Below are positions 34,136-43,706 of a DNA stretch of 64,000 nucleotides, piece by piece. Both the position numbers and the translations under genes were made by a program. How positions within the stretch are numbered: the first letter of the stretch is position 1; each line of letters begins with the position of its first letter. The DNA is from Bacteriovorax stolpii (GTDB lineage Bacteria; Bdellovibrionota; Bacteriovoracia; Bacteriovoracales; Bacteriovoracaceae): contig CAMCYI010000008.1 in the NCBI GenBank assembly GCA_945883845.1, positions 62,001 through 126,000 of the forward strand, given 5' to 3'. A model generated the notes under the pieces. That model was not told the origin of the DNA, searched no databases, and saw nothing but the letters and a program-made list of their open reading frames with translations.

Positions 34136-34995
34136 GGTTGTGCATTTCTTTCAGCGTTCTGCCTGTAAATGTTCATTTTATTTTTTAGAAACAAGCTATA
34201 TGGTTTGAAATCAGTTTGGGACTTGTACCGGCCTCCAATGCGAATGTACCTGGAGCCGTAGAGATCAATTTGGTTGCAATTCATTTTGCCACCGTTAAGA
34301 CATTCTAGATCAATCTCGCTCTGTAAGGCGAAGATATCTCCCTTCAGTTTGTTTTGTAAGGACGGCTCTTGAGTGACTGATAGCCGTTCTTTAACCATGC
34401 TAAGTACGACTTCTTTATCAACGCCCGTGATAATTTTTAACTTATGCACTGTGGATGCAATCTGCGGTGGTGCTTTAGGATGGCCCACGATTTTTTCAAG
34501 GAGTCGAAGACCGTTAGCTGCATCACCGAGTTCGAAATAATAGTTAAAGCCTGCGTTATATAGCAATTCATAGCTGTCAGGATAATGTTTGAGACCTTTT
34601 TCATAAATGATCGCAGCAGCTTTAACGTCGTCTTTGATGATGGATAGATACATGCCGCCGTACAAATAATTCTGATAAAAAAGTGGATCGAGGGCGGAAA
34701 TGGTAAGAAAGCGCAGATACATCCAGTTTCCCAGATCCCTTTTTGCGTATCGTTCCAGATCTGACTCTAGTAATGTCTGAACCCAGAGTACATCAGAGAT
34801 GAGCATCTTATTTCCTGTGGAGAAGATGCGTACAAAATCATGGTTAAAGTTTACGATGGAATCCTGTTTAGCGATGTGAATGGTTTTTTTATCAAATGAA
34901 CGATGAAGTACGATCGCTAAAAAATAAAAGCACAATGCGATTGGCAGGAGTGCTAAATTTTTATTGCCATTTATTTTGGAAATCATAACACTCAT
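34132..34995 (-). CDS. TPR-type membrane-anchored protein in pil cluster (PilG position)
   Basis: 287 residues from the ATG at 34995, chosen because GGAAG lies ten bases upstream and longer forms would run into the ABC gene. One N-terminal membrane helix (LALLPIALCFYFLAIVL) and then TPR-like helical repeats (YLYGGMYLSII, AAIIYEKGLKHYPDSYELLYNAG). It stands between pilA and the pilH-like gene, where Myxococcus has pilG, but on the opposite strand; similarity to PilG is not established. Its stop overlaps that of the second pilin, and its start is three bases from the divergent ABC gene. Confidence 0.75.
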   Translation of the reverse strand: MSVMISKINGNKNLALLPIALCFYFLAIVLHRSFDKKTIHIAKQDSIVNFNHDFVRIFSTGNKMLISDVLWVQTLLESDLERYAKRDLGNWMYLRFLTISALDPLFYQNYLYGGMYLSIIKDDVKAAAIIYEKGLKHYPDSYELLYNAGFNYYFELGDAANGLRLLEKIVGHPKAPPQIASTVHKLKIITGVDKEVVLSMVKERLSVTQEPSLQNKLKGDIFALQSEIDLECLNGGKMNCNQIDLYGSRYIRIGGRYKSQTDFKPYSLFLKNKMNIYRQNAERNAQP

Positions 34996-34998
34996 ATT

Positions 34999-35925
34999 AT
35001 GTTGAACTTCCATGGCATTACCAAGATCTTTAAGTCTGACCTTCTCTCTCAACCTTTTGTTGCACTCGATGACGTAAGTTTCGATATTCCCGGTGGTGCT
35101 ATGGTTGGTTTTCTGGGCGCAAACGGGGCCGGTAAAACCACTTCCATCAAAATCATCATGGATTTCATCCGGCCTGATAAAGGACACGTAACTTTTTCAA
35201 AAGACCTTGGTGAAGATAAAATAAAAGTTTTTCGAAACATAGGATTTTTACCTGAGAGACCATACTTTTATCAGAACCTCACAGGCATGGAATTTTTGTT
35301 TTTTATGGGGGCATTGTCGGAATTGAGCAGGGCCCATATCCAGCAGGAAATTAAGTTTTGGGGTCCTCGATTTAAAATTGACCATGCCCTAAAGCGAGAA
35401 TTGAAAACTTATTCAAAAGGTATGTTGCAGAGGATAGGTTTCCTGGCCACGATTCTCCACGGTCCTGAACTCATTATTCTGGACGAGCCGCTTTCGGGGC
35501 TTGATCCAATTGGTAGGAAAGAATTAAAGGATGTGATCGTCGAAGTTCATCGCAAAGGTAAGACCGTATTCTTTAGTAGCCACATCGTACCCGACATTGA
35601 AGAGATTTGCGACCGAGTCGTGTTCCTCAAAGAAGGAAAGCTTGTTTACAGCGGGCAAGTCGATACTCTTTTAAAGAGTAATGAAGAGCTCGAGTATATT
35701 GTAAAAGTGAAAAGTGAAAACTTGTTTCCTCTGTCCACTCAAATCGTAAAGCGTGAAAATTATCCGGGCAACCTGGTGATGCTCACAGTAAAAGAAAATT
35801 TACGCGTTCATCTCTTAGACGAACTTATAAAAACAAAAGTGGATATCGTTGGTTTGGAACAGGTAAGACCTTCGTTGGAAGAAATCTTTTACAAAACAAG
35901 AAGTGCTCATGCTCAACCTCAGTAA
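34999..35925 (+). CDS. ABC transporter ATP-binding protein (PilH position)
   Basis: 308 residues. Walker A GANGAGKTTSI, signature YSKGMLQRIGF (in place of LSGGQ), Walker B LIILDEPLSGLDP and switch His in FFSSHIV; the last 90 residues are an accessory domain. It forms an ABC-2-type exporter with the next gene. In Myxococcus, PilH and PilI make an ABC transporter required for pilus formation and lie at the same place, between pilA and pilD. The substrate is unknown. Confidence 0.88.
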   Translation: MLNFHGITKIFKSDLLSQPFVALDDVSFDIPGGAMVGFLGANGAGKTTSIKIIMDFIRPDKGHVTFSKDLGEDKIKVFRNIGFLPERPYFYQNLTGMEFLFFMGALSELSRAHIQQEIKFWGPRFKIDHALKRELKTYSKGMLQRIGFLATILHGPELIILDEPLSGLDPIGRKELKDVIVEVHRKGKTVFFSSHIVPDIEEICDRVVFLKEGKLVYSGQVDTLLKSNEELEYIVKVKSENLFPLSTQIVKRENYPGNLVMLTVKENLRVHLLDELIKTKVDIVGLEQVRPSLEEIFYKTRSAHAQPQ

Positions 35926-36685
35926 AGTCATCACAATTGCTCGATATACATTTAAAGAGATCCTTAAAAGTCGTATTCTTTACAGCACAATTATTTGTGG
36001 TCTGTCCTTGATAGTCATTACATTCGTCGCAACTGAATTCACTTACGGGGTACCTGAAAAGATAGCTCTCGACTTCGGTTTGGGAATGCTTTCAATTTCT
36101 TCCTTGGGAATTTCTCTCTTCATGGGAGCAACTTTACTCTCGAAAGAAATTGAGTCGAGAACTGTTTATATGGTTATTTCCCGACCGGTGCCCCGATGGG
36201 CCTTTATCGTCGGAAAACTCATGGGACTCATGGGTGTTTTGATCGTCAATGTTGGAATTCTATCTTTGATGACGCTTACGTGCGTATCACTGCTGGGCGG
36301 TAATATATCTTCTATCATTTTATTGGCGATCTTATTTAATATTCTCGAATGCTTGCTCCTGCTCCTCGTTGTGGTGTTTTTTTCTTTGTTCTCCAACCCC
36401 ATCCTTTCTTCTATCATCACGACTCTGATCCTGGTTCTTGGTCACGCTGTCAGAGAGACACAACTCACACACTTCGTTCAAAGCAGGCCTCTCCTCAAAA
36501 CCATCCTGAGTTTTTATCATCTCGTTCTTCCTGCGTTTTATAAACTCAACTTAAAGGAGTTTGTTACCTACAAGCAGCACATTGAATATGATTATCTTGT
36601 GCTGGCCGCAACGTACGGTGGACTCTACTCATTATTTCTTCTTCTTATGATCATCTTTCTCTTCAATCGCAGAAACATCGATTAA
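35909..36685 (+). CDS. ABC-2-type permease (PilI position)
   Basis: 258 residues with six membrane segments, and the ABC-2/NosY-like features LSKEIESRTVYMVISRPVPRW and a coupling region between segments 2 and 3. It overlaps the ATPase gene by 17 bases and is followed by pilD with one shared base (TAATG). A GTG at 35903 is another possible start. Probably the membrane half of the PilHI-like transporter. Confidence 0.85.
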   Translation: MLNLSKVITIARYTFKEILKSRILYSTIICGLSLIVITFVATEFTYGVPEKIALDFGLGMLSISSLGISLFMGATLLSKEIESRTVYMVISRPVPRWAFIVGKLMGLMGVLIVNVGILSLMTLTCVSLLGGNISSIILLAILFNILECLLLLLVVVFFSLFSNPILSSIITTLILVLGHAVRETQLTHFVQSRPLLKTILSFYHLVLPAFYKLNLKEFVTYKQHIEYDYLVLAATYGGLYSLFLLLMIIFLFNRRNID

Positions 36686-37455
36686 TGATCATACTATTTC
36701 AAATCTATTCCTTCATCTTCGGTTGTCTCATAGGTAGTTTCTTAAACGTCGTGATTTATCGGCTGCCGTTGAAAAAAAATCTTGTCAGTGCCCGTTCGGT
36801 TTGCACAAACTGTAAAAATCAGTTGATGTGGTACCACAATGTTCCTCTCGTGAGTTTCCTTTTCTTAAAAGGAAAATGCGGTTTTTGCGGCAATAGAATT
36901 TCCTGGAGATATCCACTCATTGAACTTGTGACAGGTCTCATTTCGATTTGGTTATTCCCAGACAATACTGAAATCACGTCGTTGGGTTTATACGTATTTT
37001 ATTTTACGATAGCCTGCATTTTTATCTGCCACTTGTTCATTGATCTCGACCACCAATTGCTCATGGATAGTTTGAATTTGTACCTTTTGGGTCTGGTCCT
37101 TCCGTTTTCCGTATTAACTTTTGCCTGGCCTCACTGGGTGATTGGTGGGGGCATCGGATTCGGATTTCCACTCTTAGTGACATGGCTATTTTATAAAATC
37201 AGGGGTCAAGTGGGCCTTGGTGGTGGGGATATCAAGCTCTACGGCATTCTGGGAATATTTCTTGGGCCGACTGGGATTGTGTTCAATATTTTTCTGAGTT
37301 GTTTCCTCGGAGCGATTTTGGGTCTCACTTTCATCGCTTTAAAAAAAATGTCCCGGGAAAAACCCATGGCATTTGGGCCGGCCATTCTTGCAGTGGCCAG
37401 TCTTCAGATATTTTTCCCCGAATTTTCTGCTCGTCTTCAGGCATTTTTCTTCTGA
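36685..37455 (+). CDS. pilD: Prepilin peptidase / N-methyltransferase PilD
   Basis: 256 residues. N-terminal methyltransferase part with two CxxC pairs (CTNCKN and CGFCGN) and the GSFLNVVIYRLP segment; then the aspartic protease membrane core with FIDLDHQLLMD and GGGDIKL carrying the two catalytic Asp. It removes the leader of prepilins and methylates the new N-terminal Phe. About seven membrane helices. It would process both pilins upstream. Confidence 0.95.
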   Translation: MIILFQIYSFIFGCLIGSFLNVVIYRLPLKKNLVSARSVCTNCKNQLMWYHNVPLVSFLFLKGKCGFCGNRISWRYPLIELVTGLISIWLFPDNTEITSLGLYVFYFTIACIFICHLFIDLDHQLLMDSLNLYLLGLVLPFSVLTFAWPHWVIGGGIGFGFPLLVTWLFYKIRGQVGLGGGDIKLYGILGIFLGPTGIVFNIFLSCFLGAILGLTFIALKKMSREKPMAFGPAILAVASLQIFFPEFSARLQAFFF

Positions 37456-37475
37456 TGGCATCTCGCACTATATCC

Positions 37476-37505
37476 TTGATATCCCGATTTTACTCTGTCT
37501 ATAAT
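37476..37505 (+). promoter_or_regulatory. Sigma-70-type promoter of pilMNOPQ
   Basis: TTGATA (37476-37481), 18-base spacer, TATAAT (37500-37505, perfect). It lies in the 87-base gap between pilD and pilM and would give a leader of about 30 bases. No terminator precedes it. Confidence 0.7.
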
Positions 37506-37542
37506 TAATTAAGTTTATTTATCTACAAAGACAGGGACGACT

Positions 37543-38619
37543 TTGGCAGGCTCATTAAAAGACCAGTTAGACAATTTGATGATGAAGATCAATCCGGGCA
37601 CTACGTTCGGAATTGATATCGGTTCGCATAGTATTAAAGTCTGCGAGCTTTCTGGTTCACCTGGAAAATTTAAAATTGAGAAGTTTGGAATGTTTGTCCT
37701 ATCGGAAGCCACGCTAATCGAAGACGACATTCAAAAACCACAAGAAATCGTTGATGGAATTCTTGAAGCTATAAAAATTTCCGGCATTAAATCCAGAATG
37801 GTGAGTCTCGGACTCTTCGGGCCGAATACAATGACAAAGCGTCTGAGTATTCCTGAAGGAACGAAAGAAGAAATTGAAGATCATGTTTTATGGGAATCAG
37901 AACAATACATCACATTCGGTGCAGATGAGTCTCAGATCGACTTTGATATCCTTGGTGAAAACGAAGGTGGAGGAAGTGATGCGATCGTAGTCGCGGCCAA
38001 GAACGAACTGATTGAGAAATTCACAGAAGTCATCAAAGAAGCAAAGTTAAATGTAAAAGTTGTTGATCTCAACGTTCTGGCACTCTCTAATGTCTTTGAA
38101 GAAGCTATGAAAAATGACATCGAAGAATATTCTCAGGGCACTCTCATTCTGGATTTTGGCGCTCAAAGTACAAAAATCGTCATCTACAAGCGCGGCGGAC
38201 CTATTTTTACAAAAGAAATTCCAGTTGGCGGCGGTCTCATTACAGAAGAAATTCAGCGACAGATGGGTGTGAGCTACGAAGAAGCTGAGGATCTTAAAAC
38301 ATCCAAAGAACTTCCTCAGGAAATCCTCAACATCATCAATGCCCAGCTAGATGTGCAAATGAACGAAGTGAAAAAAAATATCAACTTCTACATCACTCAG
38401 GGAAGTGCAGAAAAGGTGAATTACTGTTTCATCACAGGAGGATCTTCTCTCCTTCCGGGGCTGATTGAGCGACTTGCCGACATTACAAAAATTGAAGTAC
38501 AGCGCCTTGATGTATTTTCCCGGATTAAAGTTAACGAAAGAAAGATGGGAGATAATATTGATCAGCTCGCGGCAATCTCGCCGATTGTTATTGGTCTTGC
38601 CATGAGGAAGATGCAATAA
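37543..38619 (+). CDS. pilM: Type IV pilus assembly protein PilM
   Basis: 358 residues with an actin-like ATPase fold: phosphate 1 motif GIDIGSHSIKVCEL (about 23-36), phosphate 2 ILDFGAQSTKIVIY and adenosine motif FITGGSSLLPGL. PilM binds the cytoplasmic tail of PilN. The start is TTG with AGGGA seven bases upstream. It leads the tightly packed pilMNOPQ unit. Confidence 0.94.
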   Translation: MAGSLKDQLDNLMMKINPGTTFGIDIGSHSIKVCELSGSPGKFKIEKFGMFVLSEATLIEDDIQKPQEIVDGILEAIKISGIKSRMVSLGLFGPNTMTKRLSIPEGTKEEIEDHVLWESEQYITFGADESQIDFDILGENEGGGSDAIVVAAKNELIEKFTEVIKEAKLNVKVVDLNVLALSNVFEEAMKNDIEEYSQGTLILDFGAQSTKIVIYKRGGPIFTKEIPVGGGLITEEIQRQMGVSYEEAEDLKTSKELPQEILNIINAQLDVQMNEVKKNINFYITQGSAEKVNYCFITGGSSLLPGLIERLADITKIEVQRLDVFSRIKVNERKMGDNIDQLAAISPIVIGLAMRKMQ

Positions 38620-39213
38620 ATGATTAAGATTAACCTCCAGCCAACGGTCAAGTCTCTCGATGTATCCAACGTTGGTGGTCTCGATTTTACGGTCATCAAA
38701 TACAAGGCCCTTATCCTTGTTATCATATTGCTCTACGTACCCGACATGGTTCTGTACCCGAGTTTTGAAAAAGAAATTGAAGAAATAAACCAACAAATCG
38801 CTGCGAAGAACTCCGAGCTCCGTAAGGTGAATGGAAAGTTATCCAAAGGGCAGGATGTTGAGAAGCAAATTAAAGAATTGAAGCTTCAGGAAGAGAATCT
38901 CAAGAAGAAGCTCGTTGCCGTGAAACAGGCAATTAATGAGAAAAGAAATCCATCAGCACTTCTTTTGTATCTGGCAAAAAATACGCCGGATAATCTCTGG
39001 ATCAAAGAACTGGCCCTCGATGGCGATAGGATGCAGGTTAAGGGAGAGGCCCTTGATTATGTCAGTATCGGCAATTTTGTGAACAATCTACGTTCTTCCG
39101 TTTTCATTAAAGAGGCCAACATCGTCGGGACCAGCAGTGCTCTTCGTGAACCTGATAAAAAACGCATTGAATCTTTCGAGGTCAAGTTCCAGATCGGGAG
39201 GTTTGACCAGTGA
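38620..39213 (+). CDS. pilN: Type IV pilus alignment protein PilN
   Basis: 197 residues. The short cytoplasmic tail begins MIKINLQPT, close to the INLLP motif that inserts into PilM. One membrane helix (about 31-47), a coiled coil (about 50-105) and a small periplasmic alpha/beta domain follow. It starts directly after the pilM stop and overlaps pilO by four bases. Confidence 0.92.
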   Translation: MIKINLQPTVKSLDVSNVGGLDFTVIKYKALILVIILLYVPDMVLYPSFEKEIEEINQQIAAKNSELRKVNGKLSKGQDVEKQIKELKLQEENLKKKLVAVKQAINEKRNPSALLLYLAKNTPDNLWIKELALDGDRMQVKGEALDYVSIGNFVNNLRSSVFIKEANIVGTSSALREPDKKRIESFEVKFQIGRFDQ

Positions 39214-39848
39214 AAGAGTTAGCTAATAAATTACTGGCAAATATTCACATCGCTATCCTTTTTTATGGGATGTTCGGTGTTTACGAGAAATGGGATGAGC
39301 ATTCGATCGCCAAAACCGATCTTGAAACACAAATTCCTAACATCGAAGAAAGAATTCAGAAATCAAAAGCTAAGCTGAAAGAGATCGTGGAATTCACGAA
39401 GAAAGCCGAAGAATCCCGCGCGCGCGTGGAAGAAGTGGCAAAAAGCATTGAAGCAGCTCAGAGACAGTTACCTGCAGAAACAAATGACACTCAAATCCTG
39501 ACGTTCTTCCAGAAGGAAATGAGTCTCCTGAATATCAAAGATCCAAACCTCGTACCTTCCGGCGAGGAAACTTCCAATTACTATATTTCGAAGAATTATG
39601 TTCTCAAGGCGAAGGGTACCTTCCTTCAATTCCTGATTTTCATGGAGCGAATTGGAAACTCGGCGAGAATTTATAACGTCAAAAATCTTACTCTCAGCAA
39701 CGCTTCTGTCGGACAGAGAGGTCGATTTCAGGTGATTTCAGTTGAGGCCACAATTCAGGCATACCGTTTCAATCCGAATTTTAAAGTTGAACGTGAACCA
39801 GAAGCGCCAGGTGCTCCCGGAGCTCCAGCTAAACCAGGTGACACATGA
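39210..39848 (+). CDS. pilO: Type IV pilus alignment protein PilO
   Basis: 212 residues: N-terminal membrane segment (about 10-25), coiled coil (about 40-100), and a periplasmic ferredoxin-like domain. The C-terminus is a short Ala/Pro/Gly-rich tail (APGAPGAPAKPG). It pairs with PilN in the periplasm. GTG start overlapping pilN (GTGA) and ATGA overlap with pilP. Confidence 0.9.
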   Translation: MKELANKLLANIHIAILFYGMFGVYEKWDEHSIAKTDLETQIPNIEERIQKSKAKLKEIVEFTKKAEESRARVEEVAKSIEAAQRQLPAETNDTQILTFFQKEMSLLNIKDPNLVPSGEETSNYYISKNYVLKAKGTFLQFLIFMERIGNSARIYNVKNLTLSNASVGQRGRFQVISVEATIQAYRFNPNFKVEREPEAPGAPGAPAKPGDT

Positions 39849-40318
39849 TCAAGCTCATCTTTCCAATATGTTTACTCATATCTGTCGGGGCACTTGCTGC
39901 CCCTGTGGATGTTGAGGGTCTGTTCAGAGATAAAACGACAATTCAAAACCCGCTCGAACTTCGTGATCCATTCAAGGCCCCACTTTCAAAAGGTCAGGAA
40001 GCTAAGAACGAATCCTCTGGAGATACTTCATATACTTCTAACAATGGTGTTTACAGCAATCTCAAGGATGCCGATCTCTCTACTCTGAGTTTTCAGAAGA
40101 TGAAAGTCGTGGGAGTGTTAATTGGTAAAGAACGCAGGGTGATGGTACAATTTGAAGGATCAAAAGACGTAACGATCCTCAAAGAAGGTCTGAAAATCGG
40201 CGGTGACGGAGCTGAATTGAAGGCCATTCTTCCAGGTGGAATTATCCTGGTGGAGAAGATCATTAACGTTTACGGACAGGAAGAATTCCTGGAAACCGTT
40301 ATACCTCTCTCAAGGTAA
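39845..40318 (+). CDS. pilP: Type IV pilus lipoprotein-type protein PilP
   Basis: 157 residues: signal peptide (LIFPICLLISVGALA), a flexible linker (about 30-75), and a small beta domain with the PilP pattern LKVVGVLIG-like (MKVVGVLIGKERRVMVQFE). No lipobox Cys follows the signal peptide, so unlike classic PilP it is probably not lipidated. It bridges PilNO and the secretin PilQ. Confidence 0.88.
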   Translation: MIKLIFPICLLISVGALAAPVDVEGLFRDKTTIQNPLELRDPFKAPLSKGQEAKNESSGDTSYTSNNGVYSNLKDADLSTLSFQKMKVVGVLIGKERRVMVQFEGSKDVTILKEGLKIGGDGAELKAILPGGIILVEKIINVYGQEEFLETVIPLSR

Positions 40319-40327
40319 GGAACACTG

Positions 40328-42169
40328 ATGAAAAAAAGAATTTTTCTCATGCTCGCTTTCCTCGTACAAGCATCAACATTGCTTGCGCAGGAAATTAAAA
40401 GTGTGAACTTCATTCAGGAAGGCGAAGTCAGTAAACTAGTCATTGAAGCTGACAAGGCTTTCATAGCTGAACGTTTTCACGTTACTGAAGATAAACAAAT
40501 TATTCTCGATCTTAAAAACGTAAGAATCTCTCCGAAGCTCCTTCGTGGAATTGATACCTCGGAATTTCCTGGTTCGACAGTGTTCATTTCCGGATATAAA
40601 AAGCCAGGTACAGAAACTGATATTCGATTTGCCATTCAACTTCGCGACAATGTCCGGTCCATTCTCGAGAACAATGAAAACAGAGCTGTTCTCAGCATTG
40701 AAAATCGCTTTGGTGTATTTTCCGCCAATAAAATCCGCTCTGTTGAAGGCGGCCAGGTTCAGGGTGCTGTTGTATCTTCTGATCCTGTAGGTTTGAACGT
40801 TCCAAAATCAACCAGCATTGATGACATTCTTCAGAACCTGACACTTTCCGGCCCTAAGAAATATATCGGCAAGAGAATATCAATCAACGTGAAGGACATT
40901 CCAATTACGTCCGTTCTGAATATGATTGCTGATACTTCTGGTTTTAACATCATCATTGATCAGGATGTTTCAAAAGCTCCGCCGCTGACCCTTACCCTGA
41001 CGAACATTCCCTGGGATCAAGCCCTCGATACGATCATGAGCCTTGGTAAGCTTTCTGCCGTAAAAAGTGCCAACATCCTTGTGATCAAAACTACCTCTCA
41101 ATTGAATAAAGAACTCAAAGAAGAACTTGAAGCTTCCAAACTCAAAGAAGAAGCAGAGCCCATGGTGACCCGTGTGTTCCTCATCAACTATGCCATTCTG
41201 GGAGACATTGAAAGGATCATTAAAGACTACCTGACTCCTATTCCAACGGCACCTACAGCCGGTGCTGCTCCGAGAGCTTCTATTCAGCTCGACGAGAGAA
41301 CTAATAGTATCATTGTAAAAGATACGACTGAGTCCATTGAGCGAATAAAGAAAATTATTGAAACTCTTGATACTCAGACTCCGCAGATCATGATTGAAGC
41401 TAAGATTGTCGAGGCCAGTGAGTCGTACTCGAAACGTCTCGGTCTCTCACGTGGTATCACATTCGGTTACGATCCGATTGTGAATACAACCGGACAGGTT
41501 CCAACAGGTCCCGGCTTCTCATTCAGTACTGCTCCCAATGCTCAGTCTCCCGGGTTCATTGGTATGACGATTGGTGTGTATAAAAGAATTCTCAACCTCG
41601 ATTTCAATCTCCAGTTGATGGAATCAGAGTCGAAAGGTCGCGTAATTTCCACTCCACGTGTTGTGACTCAGAACAAGAAAACAGCAACTCTGAGTTCAAC
41701 TGAAACAACCAGTTTCCGTGTTCAGCAGCTTGCAACAGGTACGGCACCTGCAGTAGCAACGTTCCAGAACGTGAGTGCGACAGTTTCTTTAAACGTTGTT
41801 CCGCAAGTGACCAATGATGGTTCAATTAACCTTCAGATCTCAATTAACAAAAGTAGTTTCGGAACCAGACCGACCGCGGATGCTCCGCCAAACACAACCA
41901 CTCGAAACGTGAATACGAACGTACTTGTTGAGAACGGTTCAACCATCGTCATCGGCGGACTTTACTCCACTGATAATCAAGAAACACGTTCAGGTATTCC
42001 GGTCTTGAAAGATCTCCCATTGATCGGTTGGCTCTTCAGTAGTCCATACGCTCCGACATCTAACAAGAACGAATTGATTATCTTCCTCACTCCCCGCATT
42101 CTTAATCAGGATGAAGCTGGGTTTACTGAGAGACAAGCAAGTAAAGAAAACGGCGCCGGCAGTATTTGA
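40328..42169 (+). CDS. pilQ: Type IV pilus secretin PilQ
   Basis: 613 residues: signal peptide ending near LLAQ, one AMIN-type domain (about 25-130), secretin/TonB short N-terminal domain (about 175-240, SINVKDIPITSVLNMIAD), an N1 domain (RVFLINYA), and the secretin channel (about 350-600) with VISTPRVVTQNKKTATL and the C-terminal VPVLKDLPLIGWLF-type motif. It forms the outer-membrane pore for the pilus. Only one AMIN domain, where many PilQ have two or three. Confidence 0.95.
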   Translation: MKKRIFLMLAFLVQASTLLAQEIKSVNFIQEGEVSKLVIEADKAFIAERFHVTEDKQIILDLKNVRISPKLLRGIDTSEFPGSTVFISGYKKPGTETDIRFAIQLRDNVRSILENNENRAVLSIENRFGVFSANKIRSVEGGQVQGAVVSSDPVGLNVPKSTSIDDILQNLTLSGPKKYIGKRISINVKDIPITSVLNMIADTSGFNIIIDQDVSKAPPLTLTLTNIPWDQALDTIMSLGKLSAVKSANILVIKTTSQLNKELKEELEASKLKEEAEPMVTRVFLINYAILGDIERIIKDYLTPIPTAPTAGAAPRASIQLDERTNSIIVKDTTESIERIKKIIETLDTQTPQIMIEAKIVEASESYSKRLGLSRGITFGYDPIVNTTGQVPTGPGFSFSTAPNAQSPGFIGMTIGVYKRILNLDFNLQLMESESKGRVISTPRVVTQNKKTATLSSTETTSFRVQQLATGTAPAVATFQNVSATVSLNVVPQVTNDGSINLQISINKSSFGTRPTADAPPNTTTRNVNTNVLVENGSTIVIGGLYSTDNQETRSGIPVLKDLPLIGWLFSSPYAPTSNKNELIIFLTPRILNQDEAGFTERQASKENGAGSI

Positions 42170-42184
42170 TAAGGGTTATCGATC

Positions 42185-43252
42185 GTGAAAAAGAACCAGT
42201 CAGCTTTGCTGGCGAAATATTTTTCCATGTACAAGAAAAACCCACGCTCACGCGTGTTCGCTCCGCTTGCGGAGTCTTATCGCAAGCTCGGCATGTACGA
42301 CGAAGCCTTCAAAATTCTTAAAGACGGAATCCGCCATCATCCGACGTACACTCTGGGTTATATCGTTCTGGCCCACTGTTATTTTGATCAGGGTAAATTC
42401 GAACTTACTTACAATACTCTTCGCCCTATCATTGCACAGAATGCAGATAACATTTCTCTCCAGAAAGTTTTCGCTCAATCCTGTATCAACCTTGGATATC
42501 TTGAAGAGGCACTGGATACTTTCAAATATCTTTTATTCTTAAATCCCAAAGATAAATATTTTGCCGAGCAGGTAAAACGACTTGAAGATGATCTTCATGT
42601 CGGTCACAAAAAACTGAGTCTCGACCAACTTCTGAAATCTCCTGATCGTCCTGTCATGCCCGCTCCTGCATCAAATGATGATGACTGGGTTCAGGTGGAT
42701 TTTAACCAGCCGATAGAGCCGACAAATGCGAAGATCGAACATAAAGGAGATCTTCCTAAGGAAGTTGCTCCTGATGATCAATGGGTGATGAGAAAGCCTG
42801 AGGAAGAACTTGCTTCTTCTTTTAAGACAGAGAAAATCATTGAGAGAGGTCTTGAAGATGAATTCTATGCTGATGAATTCGCTGATGAAGGTGACATTGA
42901 AGAAGTGAATTCGCAAAACGTCACTCATGACTCGCCGATTATTTCCCATACTCTGATTGATCTTTATTGCACTCAACATTACTACGACAAGGCGATTGAA
43001 CTCCTTCAAAAAATCATCGAATTAAATCCTGATGATGAAAATACCCTCAAGAAACTGGCCTCAGTCAGGGAACTCAAAGCCGAGCATCAGCGCCCTCAGC
43101 TGAAAGTTGTAACTGAAGAAGATGGCCATGATGAATTGATTTCGATAATAGAGAATAAAGTGAAGGCTAAGTCTCCGAAGGAAATCAAGCTGAAGGAAAC
43201 GTTCGACAGGTTTCTCTCTGCCATCAGACTCGAAGCCGCGCTCCATACCTAG
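42185..43252 (+). CDS. TPR protein following pilQ
   Basis: 355 residues, no signal peptide. N-terminal TPR repeats (about 15-130) with RSRVFAPLAESYRKLGMYDEAF and helices of the same pattern, an acidic linker (about 150-235), and another TPR pair (about 250-305, YYDKAIELLQKIIELNPDDENTL). Probably a scaffold; its place 15 bases after pilQ suggests a pilus-related function. GTG start. Confidence 0.75.
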   Translation: MKKNQSALLAKYFSMYKKNPRSRVFAPLAESYRKLGMYDEAFKILKDGIRHHPTYTLGYIVLAHCYFDQGKFELTYNTLRPIIAQNADNISLQKVFAQSCINLGYLEEALDTFKYLLFLNPKDKYFAEQVKRLEDDLHVGHKKLSLDQLLKSPDRPVMPAPASNDDDWVQVDFNQPIEPTNAKIEHKGDLPKEVAPDDQWVMRKPEEELASSFKTEKIIERGLEDEFYADEFADEGDIEEVNSQNVTHDSPIISHTLIDLYCTQHYYDKAIELLQKIIELNPDDENTLKKLASVRELKAEHQRPQLKVVTEEDGHDELISIIENKVKAKSPKEIKLKETFDRFLSAIRLEAALHT

Positions 43253-43259
43253 GATTCAT

Positions 43260-43685
43260 ATGAAAAAATTTCTGATCATCAACGGACCCAACTTAAACAT
43301 GCTGGGCCAGAGAGAACCTGAGGTTTACGGCAAAGATTCACTCGATGATATCGCCAAAGAAACTCAGGAAAAATTGAAAGGAAAAGCGGAACTCGAGTGG
43401 TACCAATCCAACATCGAAGGCGACATTGTCTCGAGAATTCAAAAAGCTTTCACCGAGAAATTTGACGCTCTCGTCATCAATCCCGGAGGCTACGCGCATA
43501 CGAGTGTGGCCATCCATGACGCACTAAAAATCCTGAAAATTCCAGTGATTGAAGTGCATCTTTCACAGGTCTACAAGAGGGAAGAGTTCCGACATACTTT
43601 GTTGACGGCTAAAGCGGCCGCTGCCATAATCAGCGGACTTGGAAAAGACGTTTATCACATTGCGATACTATCGCAGATCAATTGA
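43260..43685 (+). CDS. aroQ: 3-dehydroquinate dehydratase, type II
   Basis: 141 residues, the type II length. Active-site motifs are intact: NGPNLNMLGQREPEVYG (with the lid Arg and Tyr), NPGGYAHTSVAIHDAL (catalytic His) and EVHLSQVYKREEFRH. It converts 3-dehydroquinate to 3-dehydroshikimate, the step before AroE. It lies in the classic aroQ-efp-accB-accC order. Confidence 0.96.
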   Translation: MKKFLIINGPNLNMLGQREPEVYGKDSLDDIAKETQEKLKGKAELEWYQSNIEGDIVSRIQKAFTEKFDALVINPGGYAHTSVAIHDALKILKIPVIEVHLSQVYKREEFRHTLLTAKAAAAIISGLGKDVYHIAILSQIN

Positions 43686-43706
43686 TTTTGAAGGGGTTCA
43701 TCGTTT

